A stretch of DNA of 64,000 bases from Symbiodinium sp. CCMP2592 (lineage: Eukaryota; Sar; Dinophyceae; Suessiales; Symbiodiniaceae), in assembly GCA_905221615.1 (NCBI GenBank), contig CAJNDT010003446.1, forward strand, positions 608,180 through 672,179, written 5' to 3'. This document shows positions 9,561 through 18,002 of this stretch, piece by piece (positions within the stretch are counted from its first letter, which is position 1; the number at the start of each line of letters is the position of its first letter). The notes beneath the pieces are model-generated. The model searched no databases, was not told the DNA's origin, and saw nothing but the letters and a program-made list of their open reading frames with translations. A program made the position numbers and the translations under genes.

Positions 9561-9771
9561 GGGAGAAAACATGCAGACCCTTTTCACAGGCAGCTTCTTG
9601 CTGCTGAAGCTCGGATCTGCATTTCCCGCCAGAGAACAAAGGAGCGAGTGTTGTGCGAGTGACTGCATCAATTCCATTTGAATATTCCATTTGAATATTC
9701 TTTGCTTTATATGTATTTCCATTACATATAAAGCTGCAAATAGGAAGCAGCTGCGAATACATTAGCCGAAC
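9561..9771 (+). repeat. 211-bp repeat A, copy 2; right boundary of the first element
   Basis: Near-identical to 9032-9242. Immediately after it (from about 9773) another reading frame is already open in mid-protein (GEWNHAVELREIL), so this repeat end probably marks an insertion junction. The high identity of the two copies suggests recent formation or gene conversion. Confidence 0.8.
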
Positions 9772-9790
9772 AGGGGAATGGAATCATGCG

Positions 9791-11818
9791 GTGGAGCTGC
9801 GAGAAATTCTTGTGCAGGCTGTGCGGTCGTCCCTTCCGGATCTTCGGAAAGCTTCATATCTCCTTGCTGCAGGACGCATGGCATCTTCTCCTTTCAGCAA
9901 GGACCTGATTGAGAACACCCGGGCACGCATTGCCGAGACCTTGCCAGATCCCGAGCAAGCCTTGTGTCGACCCGAAGGGCAGCCCTTCATGTTGCACATG
10001 TTGTCTCAGTCTTTGAAGCTGCTGGGAGACCCAGACTATGCAATACTTGATCAAGGCAGTGAATGCTTCGCAGAAGGTGTGCCGCTGGGATGGGACAAAC
10101 CGATCCCCCGCACGCCACAGGTGTTTCCGAAACGCACCCACTTCAGGAAGCTTGATGAATCCGATTTTGATCCGTCGATGGTGAACTACCGATCGGCCGA
10201 GATGAATGCCTCCCAGCTGGAGGAGAAGTTCCGTGCAGACGAGCAGGCAGGTCTGATGATCTGCACCACTGAAGCGGAGGCTCGCCGGAAATATGGGGAG
10301 GACGCAGTGCTCATAGCAGCTATGGGAGCTGTCACCAAGGCGAACGGTGACGTGCGCCCATTACACGATGGGACCCATGGCATAAACTTGAACAACTCTA
10401 TTAAAATCCTTGACAAGCTACAAGTTCCTGGACCTGAAGATCTTCAAGAGGTGGCTTCCCGAGTCAAAGAAAGTAAAGAAGCTCCTTTTACACTTTGTGC
10501 CGACATTAGCCAAGCCCACCGGAATGCCAAAATCAGGGAATGCGACTGGGCACGGCTAGCGTGTAAATCTTCCAGCACATCACGCGTCTTGTGGCTTAAT
10601 AAGGTAGGAACTTTCGGGGTCAGCTCAGCGGCCTACTACTGGACCAGATTGTTCGCCACTGTAGGGAGGTGGACTTTCCGTGTGCTGCACCACGACAAGT
10701 TCTACATGCTTATTTATGTCGATGACCTTCATGTGGTGGTGTACGGTGCCGAGAAATTTGAAACCTTATGGGTCCTGTTCTTGGCGATGGAAGTTTTGGG
10801 GACACCCTTCTCGTTCCACAAGTTTAAAGGGGGCGTCAGTGTGGACTACATTGGCTACCACATCAGCTACTACGAGTGGGCAGCCGGCATCTCTGAGAAA
10901 CGAGCCAACTGGATTATCGAATGGGTCAACCGTGTCGAGTCATCGAATTGGGTGGTCACCGGACGGGCGCTTACGGAGTTCACGGGACGCCTGTGCTTCG
11001 TGACACGGCTGTTAACTTGGTTGAAGCCATTTCTTGCACCGCTATATGCTTGGAACAACGTGCTGAACCGGAGCACGGCTGCCCAGGTCCCTGAGATGGT
11101 GATCCATGTCCTTCGGTTTTTCAGGTGGCAGTTCTTGAATGGGGCCCGTCTTGATGCCGTGCACATGTGCTGGCCGTCGTGCGAGCGCCAGGCCTTCAGG
11201 ACCGATGCCAAATGTGAATCTGGACGGATCGTGCTAGGGGGATGGTCACTTGATCATGGCATGGACACGCGTCGGGCACCTTGGTTTGCGCTGGAAATCT
11301 TTCCAGCGGATTTCCCGGCACTCTTCAAGGAAGATGGGTCTTCTGAATGGGCATCTACAGCTGCGGAGTTGCTGGCCTCTTATGCCGGCTTGGTTGCTTT
11401 CAAACATCTTGAGACTTCAGGTGGCCGCGATTCGCTTCGCTTGCAGGTTCATGCTGGCACGGACAACTCTGCTACCCCAGCAGTGGTGGCTAAGGGCATC
11501 AGCAACAAGTGGCCAGTGCAGGGCCTGCATATGCAATTGTCACTGTCTTTGAGGAGCGCCAACAAGTTGTGCCGGTTGTCTTGGCGCCCACGGGAGGAGA
11601 ACCAGGATGCAGATGACCTGACGAATCTTCGTACCAGCAACTTTGATCAGGCCTTGCGGGTTCCCTTGTCATTGTCTGACGTCCCGCTGGACTTGTTCAA
11701 CATGCTTCGGGAGGCCCATACCGATTTCTTGTCAGAGAAGGCGAGGCTCGCAGGTGTAAAGGCTTTTGAACCGAAAGTGACGAAGAGACAGAAGTTACTT
11801 GACAAAACCGAATGGTGA
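9791..11818 (+). CDS. 5'-truncated reverse transcriptase / RNase H ORF of a second element
   Basis: This is a Pol fragment of 675 aa counted from a GTG codon; the frame is open further upstream across the junction with repeat A, so the true N-terminus is missing. Residues 1-100 are a linker region (SLPDLRKASYLLAAGRMASS). The RT domain has FTLCADISQAHRN, the YVDD box (LIYVDDLHVVV, near 10715-10726) and thumb-like sequence. RNase H follows with a GTDNSATPAV segment and REENQDADDLTN near the end. The relation of RT and RNase H resembles that of the first element, but CATT is not enriched (3 by eye in 10321-10860), so it belongs to a different family. No internal stop or frameshift is visible. 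Confidence 0.8.
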   Translation: MELREILVQAVRSSLPDLRKASYLLAAGRMASSPFSKDLIENTRARIAETLPDPEQALCRPEGQPFMLHMLSQSLKLLGDPDYAILDQGSECFAEGVPLGWDKPIPRTPQVFPKRTHFRKLDESDFDPSMVNYRSAEMNASQLEEKFRADEQAGLMICTTEAEARRKYGEDAVLIAAMGAVTKANGDVRPLHDGTHGINLNNSIKILDKLQVPGPEDLQEVASRVKESKEAPFTLCADISQAHRNAKIRECDWARLACKSSSTSRVLWLNKVGTFGVSSAAYYWTRLFATVGRWTFRVLHHDKFYMLIYVDDLHVVVYGAEKFETLWVLFLAMEVLGTPFSFHKFKGGVSVDYIGYHISYYEWAAGISEKRANWIIEWVNRVESSNWVVTGRALTEFTGRLCFVTRLLTWLKPFLAPLYAWNNVLNRSTAAQVPEMVIHVLRFFRWQFLNGARLDAVHMCWPSCERQAFRTDAKCESGRIVLGGWSLDHGMDTRRAPWFALEIFPADFPALFKEDGSSEWASTAAELLASYAGLVAFKHLETSGGRDSLRLQVHAGTDNSATPAVVAKGISNKWPVQGLHMQLSLSLRSANKLCRLSWRPREENQDADDLTNLRTSNFDQALRVPLSLSDVPLDLFNMLREAHTDFLSEKARLAGVKAFEPKVTKRQKLLDKTEW

Positions 11819-11854
11819 GACTGTCGGCTTCTCTCACGGCCGGTCTCAAGTTGG

Positions 11855-12116
11855 GGTGCTGTTGCCGGTTGTTCGTTCAGCCGGTTGCCGTAAGTGCAAT
11901 GCATTCTCCTTGAAGCCCGTAGGCTGTGCAGACCGAATCCGGAGAGTCCCGACACACGTCGCAAAATGAAGACCAGTCCGAGTGAGTGTGCATTCAGTTT
12001 GAACATGTCTGGAATGTTGCGAACTTGTTTTACCTTGTACCTTAACCTTGCCAGTGAACCCTGAAACCCCTTGCCACCCTAGAGCCGTAGCCTTCTTGGT
12101 TCAAACAGCGGGACAA
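11855..12116 (+). repeat. 262-bp repeat B, copy 1
   Basis: The copy begins GGTGCTGTTGCCGGTTGTTC and ends GCGGGACAA, and recurs at 12448-12709 with a constant offset of 593 nt and very few substitutions (one is CCCTG versus CCTTG near 12060). It starts 37 nt after the second Pol stop. The arrangement Pol, repeat, short spacer, repeat is the same as in the first element. Confidence 0.9.
12085..12105 (+). other. Spliced-leader-like remnant in repeat B copy 1
   Basis: The 21 nt read CCGTAGCC then TTCTTGGTTCAAA. Against the dinoflagellate spliced leader (CCGTAGCCATTTTGG then CTCAAG), 17 of 21 positions match by eye. Dinoflagellate mRNAs that are reverse transcribed can carry such leader remnants back into the genome. 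A chance match of this quality in 64 kb on two strands is unlikely (I estimate about 0.01), but the search was visual. Confidence 0.45.
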
Positions 12117-12447
12117 ACCGTTTGGGTTCCCCAAAAGGATTGTCTCGTGGTTTGAGCCGGGAGGGTGGGCCGGGGGAAAAGTGAAAAACTTTGCGTCAGG
12201 CTTCGCGCCGCTTGGAAAGTACTTTGGTAATTTCGTAGATTGCAATGCCATGAGTTCCTCTTGCTTGTTTGCACTCAGTGCGTTTTGCTTGAGCTCAGAT
12301 CAACTGTGCGAATGTCGTTGCCACTTTGGCACGAGGACAAATTTTGTGTCCCACCCACGCCACCCTTTACTGCCGAAGGCATCACTTGTGTTTCAAGTGT
12401 TACTCTTGCATGCCAACGTCTGCTATGTGCTTGTATCGCACGGAAGA
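12117..12447. other. Spacer between B repeats; no gene seen
   Basis: The 331-bp spacer is Cys/Ser-rich in every plus frame and has no recognisable domain. It contains a T-rich, CACTTTG-like stretch. It plays the same structural part as the 9243-9560 spacer of the first element but shows no obvious sequence similarity to it. Confidence 0.35.
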
Positions 12448-12709
12448 GGTGCTGTTGCCGGTTGTTCGTTCAGCCGGTTGCCGTAAGTGCAATGCATTCT
12501 CCTTGAAGCCCGTAGGCTGTGCAGACCGAATCCGGAGAGTCCCGACACACGTCGCAAAATGAAGACCAGTCCGAGTGAGTGTGCATTCAGTTTGAACATG
12601 TCTGGAATGTTGCGAACTTGTTTTACCTTGTACCTTAACCTTGCCAGTGAACCTTGAAACCCCTTGCCACCCTAGAGCCGTAGCCTTCTTGGTTCAAACA
12701 GCGGGACAA
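12448..12709 (+). repeat. 262-bp repeat B, copy 2
   Basis: Matches 11855-12116. It ends at GCGGGACAA, and the zinc-finger reading frame is open from this point. It therefore may provide the 5' end of the downstream Gag unit. Confidence 0.9.
12678..12698 (+). other. Spliced-leader-like remnant in repeat B copy 2, just upstream of the zinc-finger frame
   Basis: Same 21 nt as 12085-12105 (17 of 21 matches to the dinoflagellate leader). It lies only some 10-30 nt before the open zinc-finger frame, the position expected of a leader at the 5' end of a mature mRNA. Confidence 0.45.
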
Positions 12710-13032
12710 GGTTACTTTTGCCGAGACCGAAGGTGAAAACCTCAAACAGTACTGCGCAATTTGCACACAGTGGTGTTCGCCTGATAAAGGTGGCTTCAAG
12801 TCACATCTGCGCAGAACTCACGCTGATCTATGGGCATCCCACTCTGATCTTCTTGCCGAAATCAAGCATCATCATCGGCTCAAATACCGAGGGCCCTGCA
12901 AGGCTTGCAAGTTTGTGCCAGGTGGCGCTCAGAAAGGCGCGTTCCACACCCACACTTGTACTGCCTACTATCAAGCATGTCTCTTGCATCTCCTGAGCAC
13001 GCGACCTGCACTAATCACGAACAGGTCCCAAC
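12705..13032 (+). CDS. Zinc-finger reading frame (C2H2-like plus CxxC/HxH/C)
   Basis: The frame is open across this interval without an obvious ATG. It encodes a C2H2-like finger (YCAICTQWC, then FKSHLRRTH; C-x2-C-x13-H-x4-H) and about 40 residues later a second possible zinc site (CKACKFV, then FHTHTC). It may be a separate small ORF, or the N-terminus of the Gag protein at 13033 joined by frameshift or splicing. The same frame stays open under Gag as far as the USP-like domain, but its translation there is low-complexity and probably not used. Nucleic-acid binding is inferred from the finger only. Confidence 0.5.
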
Positions 13033-14043
13033 ATGACGACGCCGGCAGCGCTAGTCAAGGAGATGTTCGGACAGGATTTGCCCTCACTCGCGACGACGCC
13101 AATGGAGACAGACCGACCCCGACGACACAATCCCGACGATCGACGACCGAAGTGGCAGAAGCCAGATGGGAAGGGCAGCGGCTACCGCCCGGACAAGCGC
13201 ATCCGCGAGGACAAGGACAACGACAGCCAAAACTGGTTCACGAACGCGGAGGACTACCAGCTCACCGACCAGATATCGGGGGAGGAAGTCCGTCGCCTGC
13301 TGGCCATCCTAACCCGCCTTTGTCTGCGACAGGAGGACGACATCGCCGCCGCACGGGCAGACAGCGCCTTCCTTTTCTACATGGAGACCAAGCCGGACCC
13401 GGAGCTAGCCTCGAGCCCATACCAGCCGTTCGCCAACAACTTCTATGCCGTAGCACAGCGATGGCAGCAGATCAAGGAGAACACGCCACAGAAACTGGAT
13501 CTGTCCCTTCGCTCCACCTTGCTGCTGGCCTACATGACCGAATTCCACGAACGCCTGAGCCACGCCATCGAGCCGAAGAACAAGGAGATCTGCGTGAAGG
13601 CAGGCTGGATGCAGGAGACGACGAACGCGACTCCATGCTGGACTTACGCGAAGTGGGACAGCGAGAAGAAGGTGAGCATAGTGGACACGAGCAAGACACC
13701 GGTGGCCCACTCGAAGATCCTCGACGCTGTAGCGCACAGCTTGAAGCTGCTCGGAGATTCGAGCCTGATACATCGATTCAGGGCGACCCGCCCACTCGCA
13801 GAGACTTACGAGTCCAACATCCTCACGTTTCTGATGCTTGTGAGCAACAGGGGCCAGGAGGCAGAAAATCTCTTCTCCACGATGGCCCTCCTGACAGATT
13901 GCAATGCCACCCAGCTTATGCGCACCCGGTTTGCCAAGGAGAGACTTCGTCGCCAGCCGTTGGCACAGGTTCTTCAGCGCGAGGCGTACAACCTCCTCAG
14001 AGCAACGAATCCGCACAGCAGCAACTCCGGCGGCCATGCCTAA
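13033..14043 (+). CDS. Gag-like protein, cassette 1
   Basis: This 336-aa protein (MTTPAALVKEMFGQDL) has a basic, disordered N-terminal segment (residues 28-65: RPRRHNPDDRRPKWQ, then DKRIREDKDN) and then a helical core (residues 80-330). Its paralogue lies at 15912-16707. Shared features include LLAILTRLCLRQEDDIAAAR versus LLRQLLVRHEWELAALR, HRFRATRPLAE versus HRFAATRKLTE, and a terminal R(R)ERL..QPLA/M motif. No known domain is recognised. It precedes a USP-like frame in -1 relation, which suggests a Gag-protease arrangement. The frame is intact. Calling it Gag is inference from position, size and the basic tail. Confidence 0.6.
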   Translation: MTTPAALVKEMFGQDLPSLATTPMETDRPRRHNPDDRRPKWQKPDGKGSGYRPDKRIREDKDNDSQNWFTNAEDYQLTDQISGEEVRRLLAILTRLCLRQEDDIAAARADSAFLFYMETKPDPELASSPYQPFANNFYAVAQRWQQIKENTPQKLDLSLRSTLLLAYMTEFHERLSHAIEPKNKEICVKAGWMQETTNATPCWTYAKWDSEKKVSIVDTSKTPVAHSKILDAVAHSLKLLGDSSLIHRFRATRPLAETYESNILTFLMLVSNRGQEAENLFSTMALLTDCNATQLMRTRFAKERLRRQPLAQVLQREAYNLLRATNPHSSNSGGHA

Positions 14044-14856
14044 CCCGCGAACCGAAGCTGAGGCCTACTCCTGTCTACTTACGTAACCCACACAACGTCT
14101 GTTATCTGAATGCGTCCCTCACCGGCCTTCTCTGGGCAGGTGAGATTGCTGAGAAAGCCGATGATTGTTTTGGTGCTCAGGCCTCGGCTTTCAAAGCCCT
14201 CCACACAGGTACTGCGCGCAAACCTGTCTACGTACCAGGCCTGCTCAACTGGGCTGGCCTTCTGAGAGGCTGGCGTAACCTGTCTCAACAACATGACTGT
14301 GCAGAGTTCACCGATTTCTTGTTCAACAGGTTGCAGCCTCCCGCATTCCAGGGTGTATGGGAGGCTAGACTTAATGATGGAAGCATCGTCGAATGCCGAG
14401 ACCGCGGAAGTGTCCCGCCCTCGCTCCCTATAGACATACCTGAGTCAACGATCTCCCTTCAAGAGCTGATTGAGGCGTGGCACAGCCGCCAAGAGGCTAC
14501 TTTGGCCTTTACGCGAGCACCACGGTTTTTGCTCCTGCAGCTGAAGCGTTACAGGCACAACGACACTGAGGCTGTCAAGCTTAAAACCCCGGTTACCCTA
14601 AGCCCTAATGCTAGGATCCTGGTGCCTCGGTTCACTTCGGACTCACTTTGCACTGAGCCAGTCCCTTACAAGTTGTGCTTCACTGTGGTGCACGAGGGCC
14701 TCAGGTCACTACCAGTGTGCAATGGCCACCGCCGGTGAGCCAGCAGTGCTTCTCTTGAGCAACGATGGCACAGCTGCTAAACCAGTCAAGGCTAGTCAGA
14801 AGCCCTGGATTGAAGCCAACTGTTACTTAGTGTGTCTTCGTGCCATACAACCCTAG
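14044..14856 (+). pseudogene. Ubiquitin-specific-protease-like (C19) domain, cassette 1, frameshifted
   Basis: USPs cleave ubiquitin from proteins with a Cys-His-Asp/Asn site. The Cys box (NPHNVCYLNASLTGLLWAG, Cys at 14100-14102), the QQHDCAEFTDFL box (14286 on) and the FLLLQLKRY box (near 14527) are in the frame that ends at 14738. The His box (SGHYQC, His at 14707-14709) and the C-terminal strand block (VLLLSNDG, then NCYLVCLRAIQP) are one frame on and end at 14856. A +1 frame change near 14690-14704 is therefore needed, so this copy is probably broken unless frameshifting occurs. The domain begins directly after the Gag stop, in the -1 frame. It is about 265 aa, shorter than usual USP domains (about 300-350), and the zinc-binding finger region seems missing. 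Confidence 0.65.
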
Positions 14857-15911
14857 CTTGCTCTCGTTGCTCGGTGAGGGGTTTGGCCGTGCAATGCAAG
14901 TAGCGATAGCCGTTTGCTGCCTTGAGCGCCTTTAATCCTCAGGTTCTATGTTTGACCCGCCATCCCAGTGACCTACAGCACTTTGCAGCAAGCGCCGTCT
15001 CTCAACAGAGTTCCGCTGCCTGCAATCGCCTGCAAAGCACTTGTGACCAGTGCCTGTGTAAGTCGACAGTTTTCTGAGCGAGTGAAGCCGTAGCCACGCC
15101 TTAGGCTGTAGCCGGTAGCCGTACTGTATGCAGTGATTCTCATCTTGTTGCTTTGCATGCACTTCACGGTTCGACTGCTTTGCAGTCCGCTGCGAGTCGA
15201 GCTCTGAACTAGTTCTGCTGTTTTGTGTAGGTTCAGCGCTGAGCTGTCTCAGAAGAGCGGTTGCTGTAGCTTCAAGCCGGGCCATAATATATGGCTTGCC
15301 TACCGACTGCCCCCGCAAGGCAATTACCATGTTGCTGCGAACGGAAAGGAAAAATGAGATTAAGAAACATAACTTGCTCACATTTTCATGTGCCAATATC
15401 GAAAATGCTTTCCATTTGTTGAGTCGAGTTTCGACTCTTTTATGGATTGATTTTCATGTCACACGGTGATTTGTTTTACATGAATTTCTTCATGTGCAGT
15501 TTTTGTTCCCTCCTGCTGGAGGAACAGATGACAATCAATATTCGTCCGAACCTTTGGGCTCGGCTCTGCGGAGTCCAAAAGGGGAGGGGGGGACTCATTT
15601 GTGTACCCACCCGCCCAGCCCTGTTTGGAGGGGGAGAGTTCTTTTACGGACGTGGGGTGCAGTTGGCACAACACGTGTGTGACGGAGCATTGATCGACTA
15701 TGCTTCTCTCCTCCCTTCCTCTTTCGTGCACTCTTTTGACAATCGTTGCACGGCAGCGTGAAAACATGTGGAGCCCGCGCATTGCATTCAGTCATGTTGC
15801 TCGCTTCTTGTCAGTGCGAACAGTCTCATGTCAGAGTTTTCCAAGTCAGATTTTTATAATCCTTTTTATTGCAATATTCTATTGCACTTGGGCGGGAACT
15901 TGTGGGCGGGT
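14857..15911. other. Spacer between the two Gag/USP cassettes; no gene seen
   Basis: Short ORFs on both strands lack domain character. A short perfect hairpin (GAGTCGA/GTT/TCGACTC type) lies near 15421-15437. A GGGGAGGGGGG run lies at 15581-15592. The second half may hold the leader of cassette 2. No SL-like remnant was found here. Confidence 0.4.
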
Positions 15912-16707
15912 AGTTATGTTGGTAATCTCAGGGCCCGAACAAGGGCAAAGGGAAGGGCACTCATCAGACACCGTGGCCGTCGTCTCAGGATCCCTCGTGG
16001 CAGCTGACACCAACGTCGTGGCATCCGAGCTACCAAGGCTATCAGGGCTATTCGGACATGTATGTGACACAGCAGGAGATCCAGCTGCTTCGGCAGCTGC
16101 TGGTGCGGCACGAGTGGGAGCTCGCAGCTCTTCGTGTGGATCGAGGGTTCGTTCTCCACATGAGGTCGGGCCCGGACGGCATCTTGAGAGAGGTGTTTCA
16201 AGCGAGCAAGCTCTGGAACGAGGCGAAGACCCAGGGTACCCTTCAGAATCTTACATTGCGCCAGGCTCTCCTCATGAAGGTCTTCACTGTCCTGAAGGAT
16301 CGCATGGAGCATATGAACGAGCCACGGCTCGCAAGCACGGTTGGCTCAGCCGGGACGGCATGCAATGGCAGTATCTGAAGTGGTCACAGACTCACGAGAG
16401 CCTCATCCCGGAGGATCCCATTCGACAGGTCCCACACGACTCCCTAGTGCAGCACATCACGTCGATCCTTCGAGCATTGAACATGGACCACATGATCCAC
16501 CGCTTTGCAGCGACTCGCAAGCTGACAGAGAATGTGGAGAACACGATGCCATTTCTGTTGCAGATCTGCCTTCAGGGTCAGACATCGCACCAGCTGTTTC
16601 AGGCTCTTCAGGACTTGTGCGGAGCGGGATGCCTTCAGCTTATCGGCATGACAATGCGTCGCGAGCGACTGGAGCTGCAACCCATGGCCAAAAAGCTGAA
16701 TTGGTGA
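15912..16707 (+). pseudogene. Gag-like protein, cassette 2, frameshifted
   Basis: Paralogue of 13033-14043. The first part is read in one frame to about 16325 (a basic start GPNKGKGKGTH, a Trp/Ser/Gln stretch WHPSYQGYQGYSDMY, then QEIQLLRQLLVRHEWEL). The second part is one frame back (ARKHGWLSRDGMQWQYLKWS to MAKKLNW) and ends at 16707. A single frame change near 16320-16330 joins them, so the copy is likely inactive, or the change could be a sequencing error. The core aligns with cassette 1 along nearly its whole length. Start is uncertain because no clear ATG precedes the basic segment; the ATG at 16058 is the first good Met. Confidence 0.6.
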
Positions 16708-17643
16708 GTACGGCAGGGCAGTGCGTAGGAGGCTCCTCCCCAGTGGACTTCCCCTCTCCGGTGGCTCCGGGTGGGCGCCACACTCAGATTGAGGCAGATG
16801 CGGTGCGCTCTAAAGTAAAAACTTGGAAGCTTCTCAATCAAGGTCGCAACAGCTGTTATGCCAATTCCTTACTTTTGAGCCTTGTGTGGAGTGAAACCTT
16901 TCTCGGATGCCAGCTCTTCGAAGGTCCTCTGGGATCCTCGCTGCGATCCTTGGTTCAGGCTGGCCGGGCAGTTGACATTTGGTCTGTGCTGCCCTGGATT
17001 AGTGCCACCCGTACCTGGCGGGCACCTAGGCGGCAGCATGACATTGCGGGGTTTTTGCTTTACATGCGTCCTCAGCTCAATGCTTCCTTGATCGACGGTT
17101 CGTGGGGGACTGCGGGGTCCGCGCCTCATCGTGGCTTGGAGGTTGTGGATGAAGGCCACACGTGGCCTCTGCTACTTGCTGACAGGCCTGCCTCAGCCCA
17201 TGATGATCCCACACCGTGTTCGGAGTGTTGTCTGCAAGACCTGCTGTCGTGCTGGCACCAACAGGCGGAACCTCAGGCTCTTCTGAAGCCGCCGCGGTTT
17301 TGTGCTATACAAGTGGGCCGTTTTGATAACACGAATGACGGGGAATGCATTAAAACTGACTTCAGGCTTAGCCTTGAGCCCTTTGTGCACATACCTGCTT
17401 TCCGTGACAATCTTCAAGATGTGTACTTTGTTAAGTACTTTGTGCGAGCAAGTGCGATTCATCACGGTCCCACGCCCAGCAGGGGTCATTATCGATCAAT
17501 TTTGATGCCACCGAGCGGCGTACTCGCACAATCCTTCTATACTCTATACTGATGATAACGCCACAGCTCGCAAAGTCAAGTCTTCGGAGCTTGTGGGGAT
17601 CCAGCAAAACACATACATCGTTTTCTTGCAACGCGCCGACTGA
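16708..17643 (+). pseudogene. Ubiquitin-specific-protease-like (C19) domain, cassette 2, frameshifted at the end
   Basis: The Cys box NQGRNSCYANSLLLSLVW (Cys at 16854-16856), a RRQHDIAGFLLYM box, FCAIQVGRF and the His box SRGHYRSIL (His at 17487-17489) are all in one frame, which stops at 17552. The expected last strand block (LYTDDNATARK, then NTYIVFLQR) continues in the next frame to 17643. The break coincides with a short tandem TATACT duplication at 17538-17550. The catalytic Cys and His are both present. The domain follows the cassette 2 Gag stop in the -1 frame, exactly as in cassette 1, with about 147 nt between stop and Cys. The two USPs are strongly diverged from each other, so the association is old. 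Confidence 0.65.
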
Positions 17644-17881
17644 GCTCAGTCCAACTTTTGAGTAGTTGTGGAGTTGCTGTTACACAAACGTTGCTTCTCC
17701 GGTAGTCTTCACTTTATGTTTCGTTGTACAGTCTTAGTTGCCGGACCTGCTTGGCTGTACGCAGCGGGATCCTTAGCCTTTGGGAAGATCAAGCAATGAT
17801 CTGCAGCCCAGTAGCTGCCGCGGCATTGGAGTAATACACTCTGATACCGATGCCCTTCGCTTAATCGCTCTCGAGCGATTG

Positions 17882-17990
17882 CCCAGAGAGCCCAATACCC
17901 CTTAATTAAGGAATATACCTTAAATTATAAGGGGGCGCATAATATGATTTAAGCCATATTGCTTAATTAAGGGGTATTGGGCTCTCTGGG
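17882..17990. mobile_element. MITE-1 (109 bp, terminal inverted repeats)
   Basis: The ends are inverted: CCCAGAGAGCCCAATACCCC at the left and the matching complement at the right, continuing inward with CTTAATTAAG. The whole element can fold as a long hairpin. A reverse-complement relative lies at 54812-54930 and a diverged one at 38842-38946. No clear target duplication is seen. It separates cassette 2 from a Copia fragment whose upstream part is absent, so it may sit at a junction. Confidence 0.85.
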
Positions 17991-18002
17991 TGCGCATCAA
18001 AA

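Larger units (their letters stand above)
1..9771 (+). mobile_element. DIRS-like (tyrosine-recombinase) retroelement, left end outside window
   Basis: Four same-strand ORFs (tyrosine recombinase, Cys-rich ORF, CCCH-finger Gag, oxygenase-RT-RNase H) are followed by a duplicated 211-bp repeat. No integrase of the DDE type is seen, and the recombinase points to the DIRS/Ngaro/PAT group, which integrate through a circular intermediate and often end in split direct repeats. All parts up to about 9 kb share the same high CATT density, including non-coding spacers, which argues for one element. The order recombinase-Gag-RT differs from the usual Gag-RT-recombinase order, so the recombinase could alternatively be the tail of an upstream copy. 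The right boundary is placed at the end of the second repeat, where an unrelated RT frame starts abruptly. The four long ORFs are open, so the element may be young. Confidence 0.65.

Noticed and set aside
12915-14040. Part of the 607-aa frame under Gag as a true protein
   Set aside because: Translation is Arg/Gly/Pro-rich and unlike the zinc-finger and USP parts; Gag in the other frame has a clear paralogue.
15421-15437. GAGTCGA hairpin as a terminator
   Set aside because: A short hairpin with a T-rich tail has no terminator meaning in a eukaryotic nuclear context.
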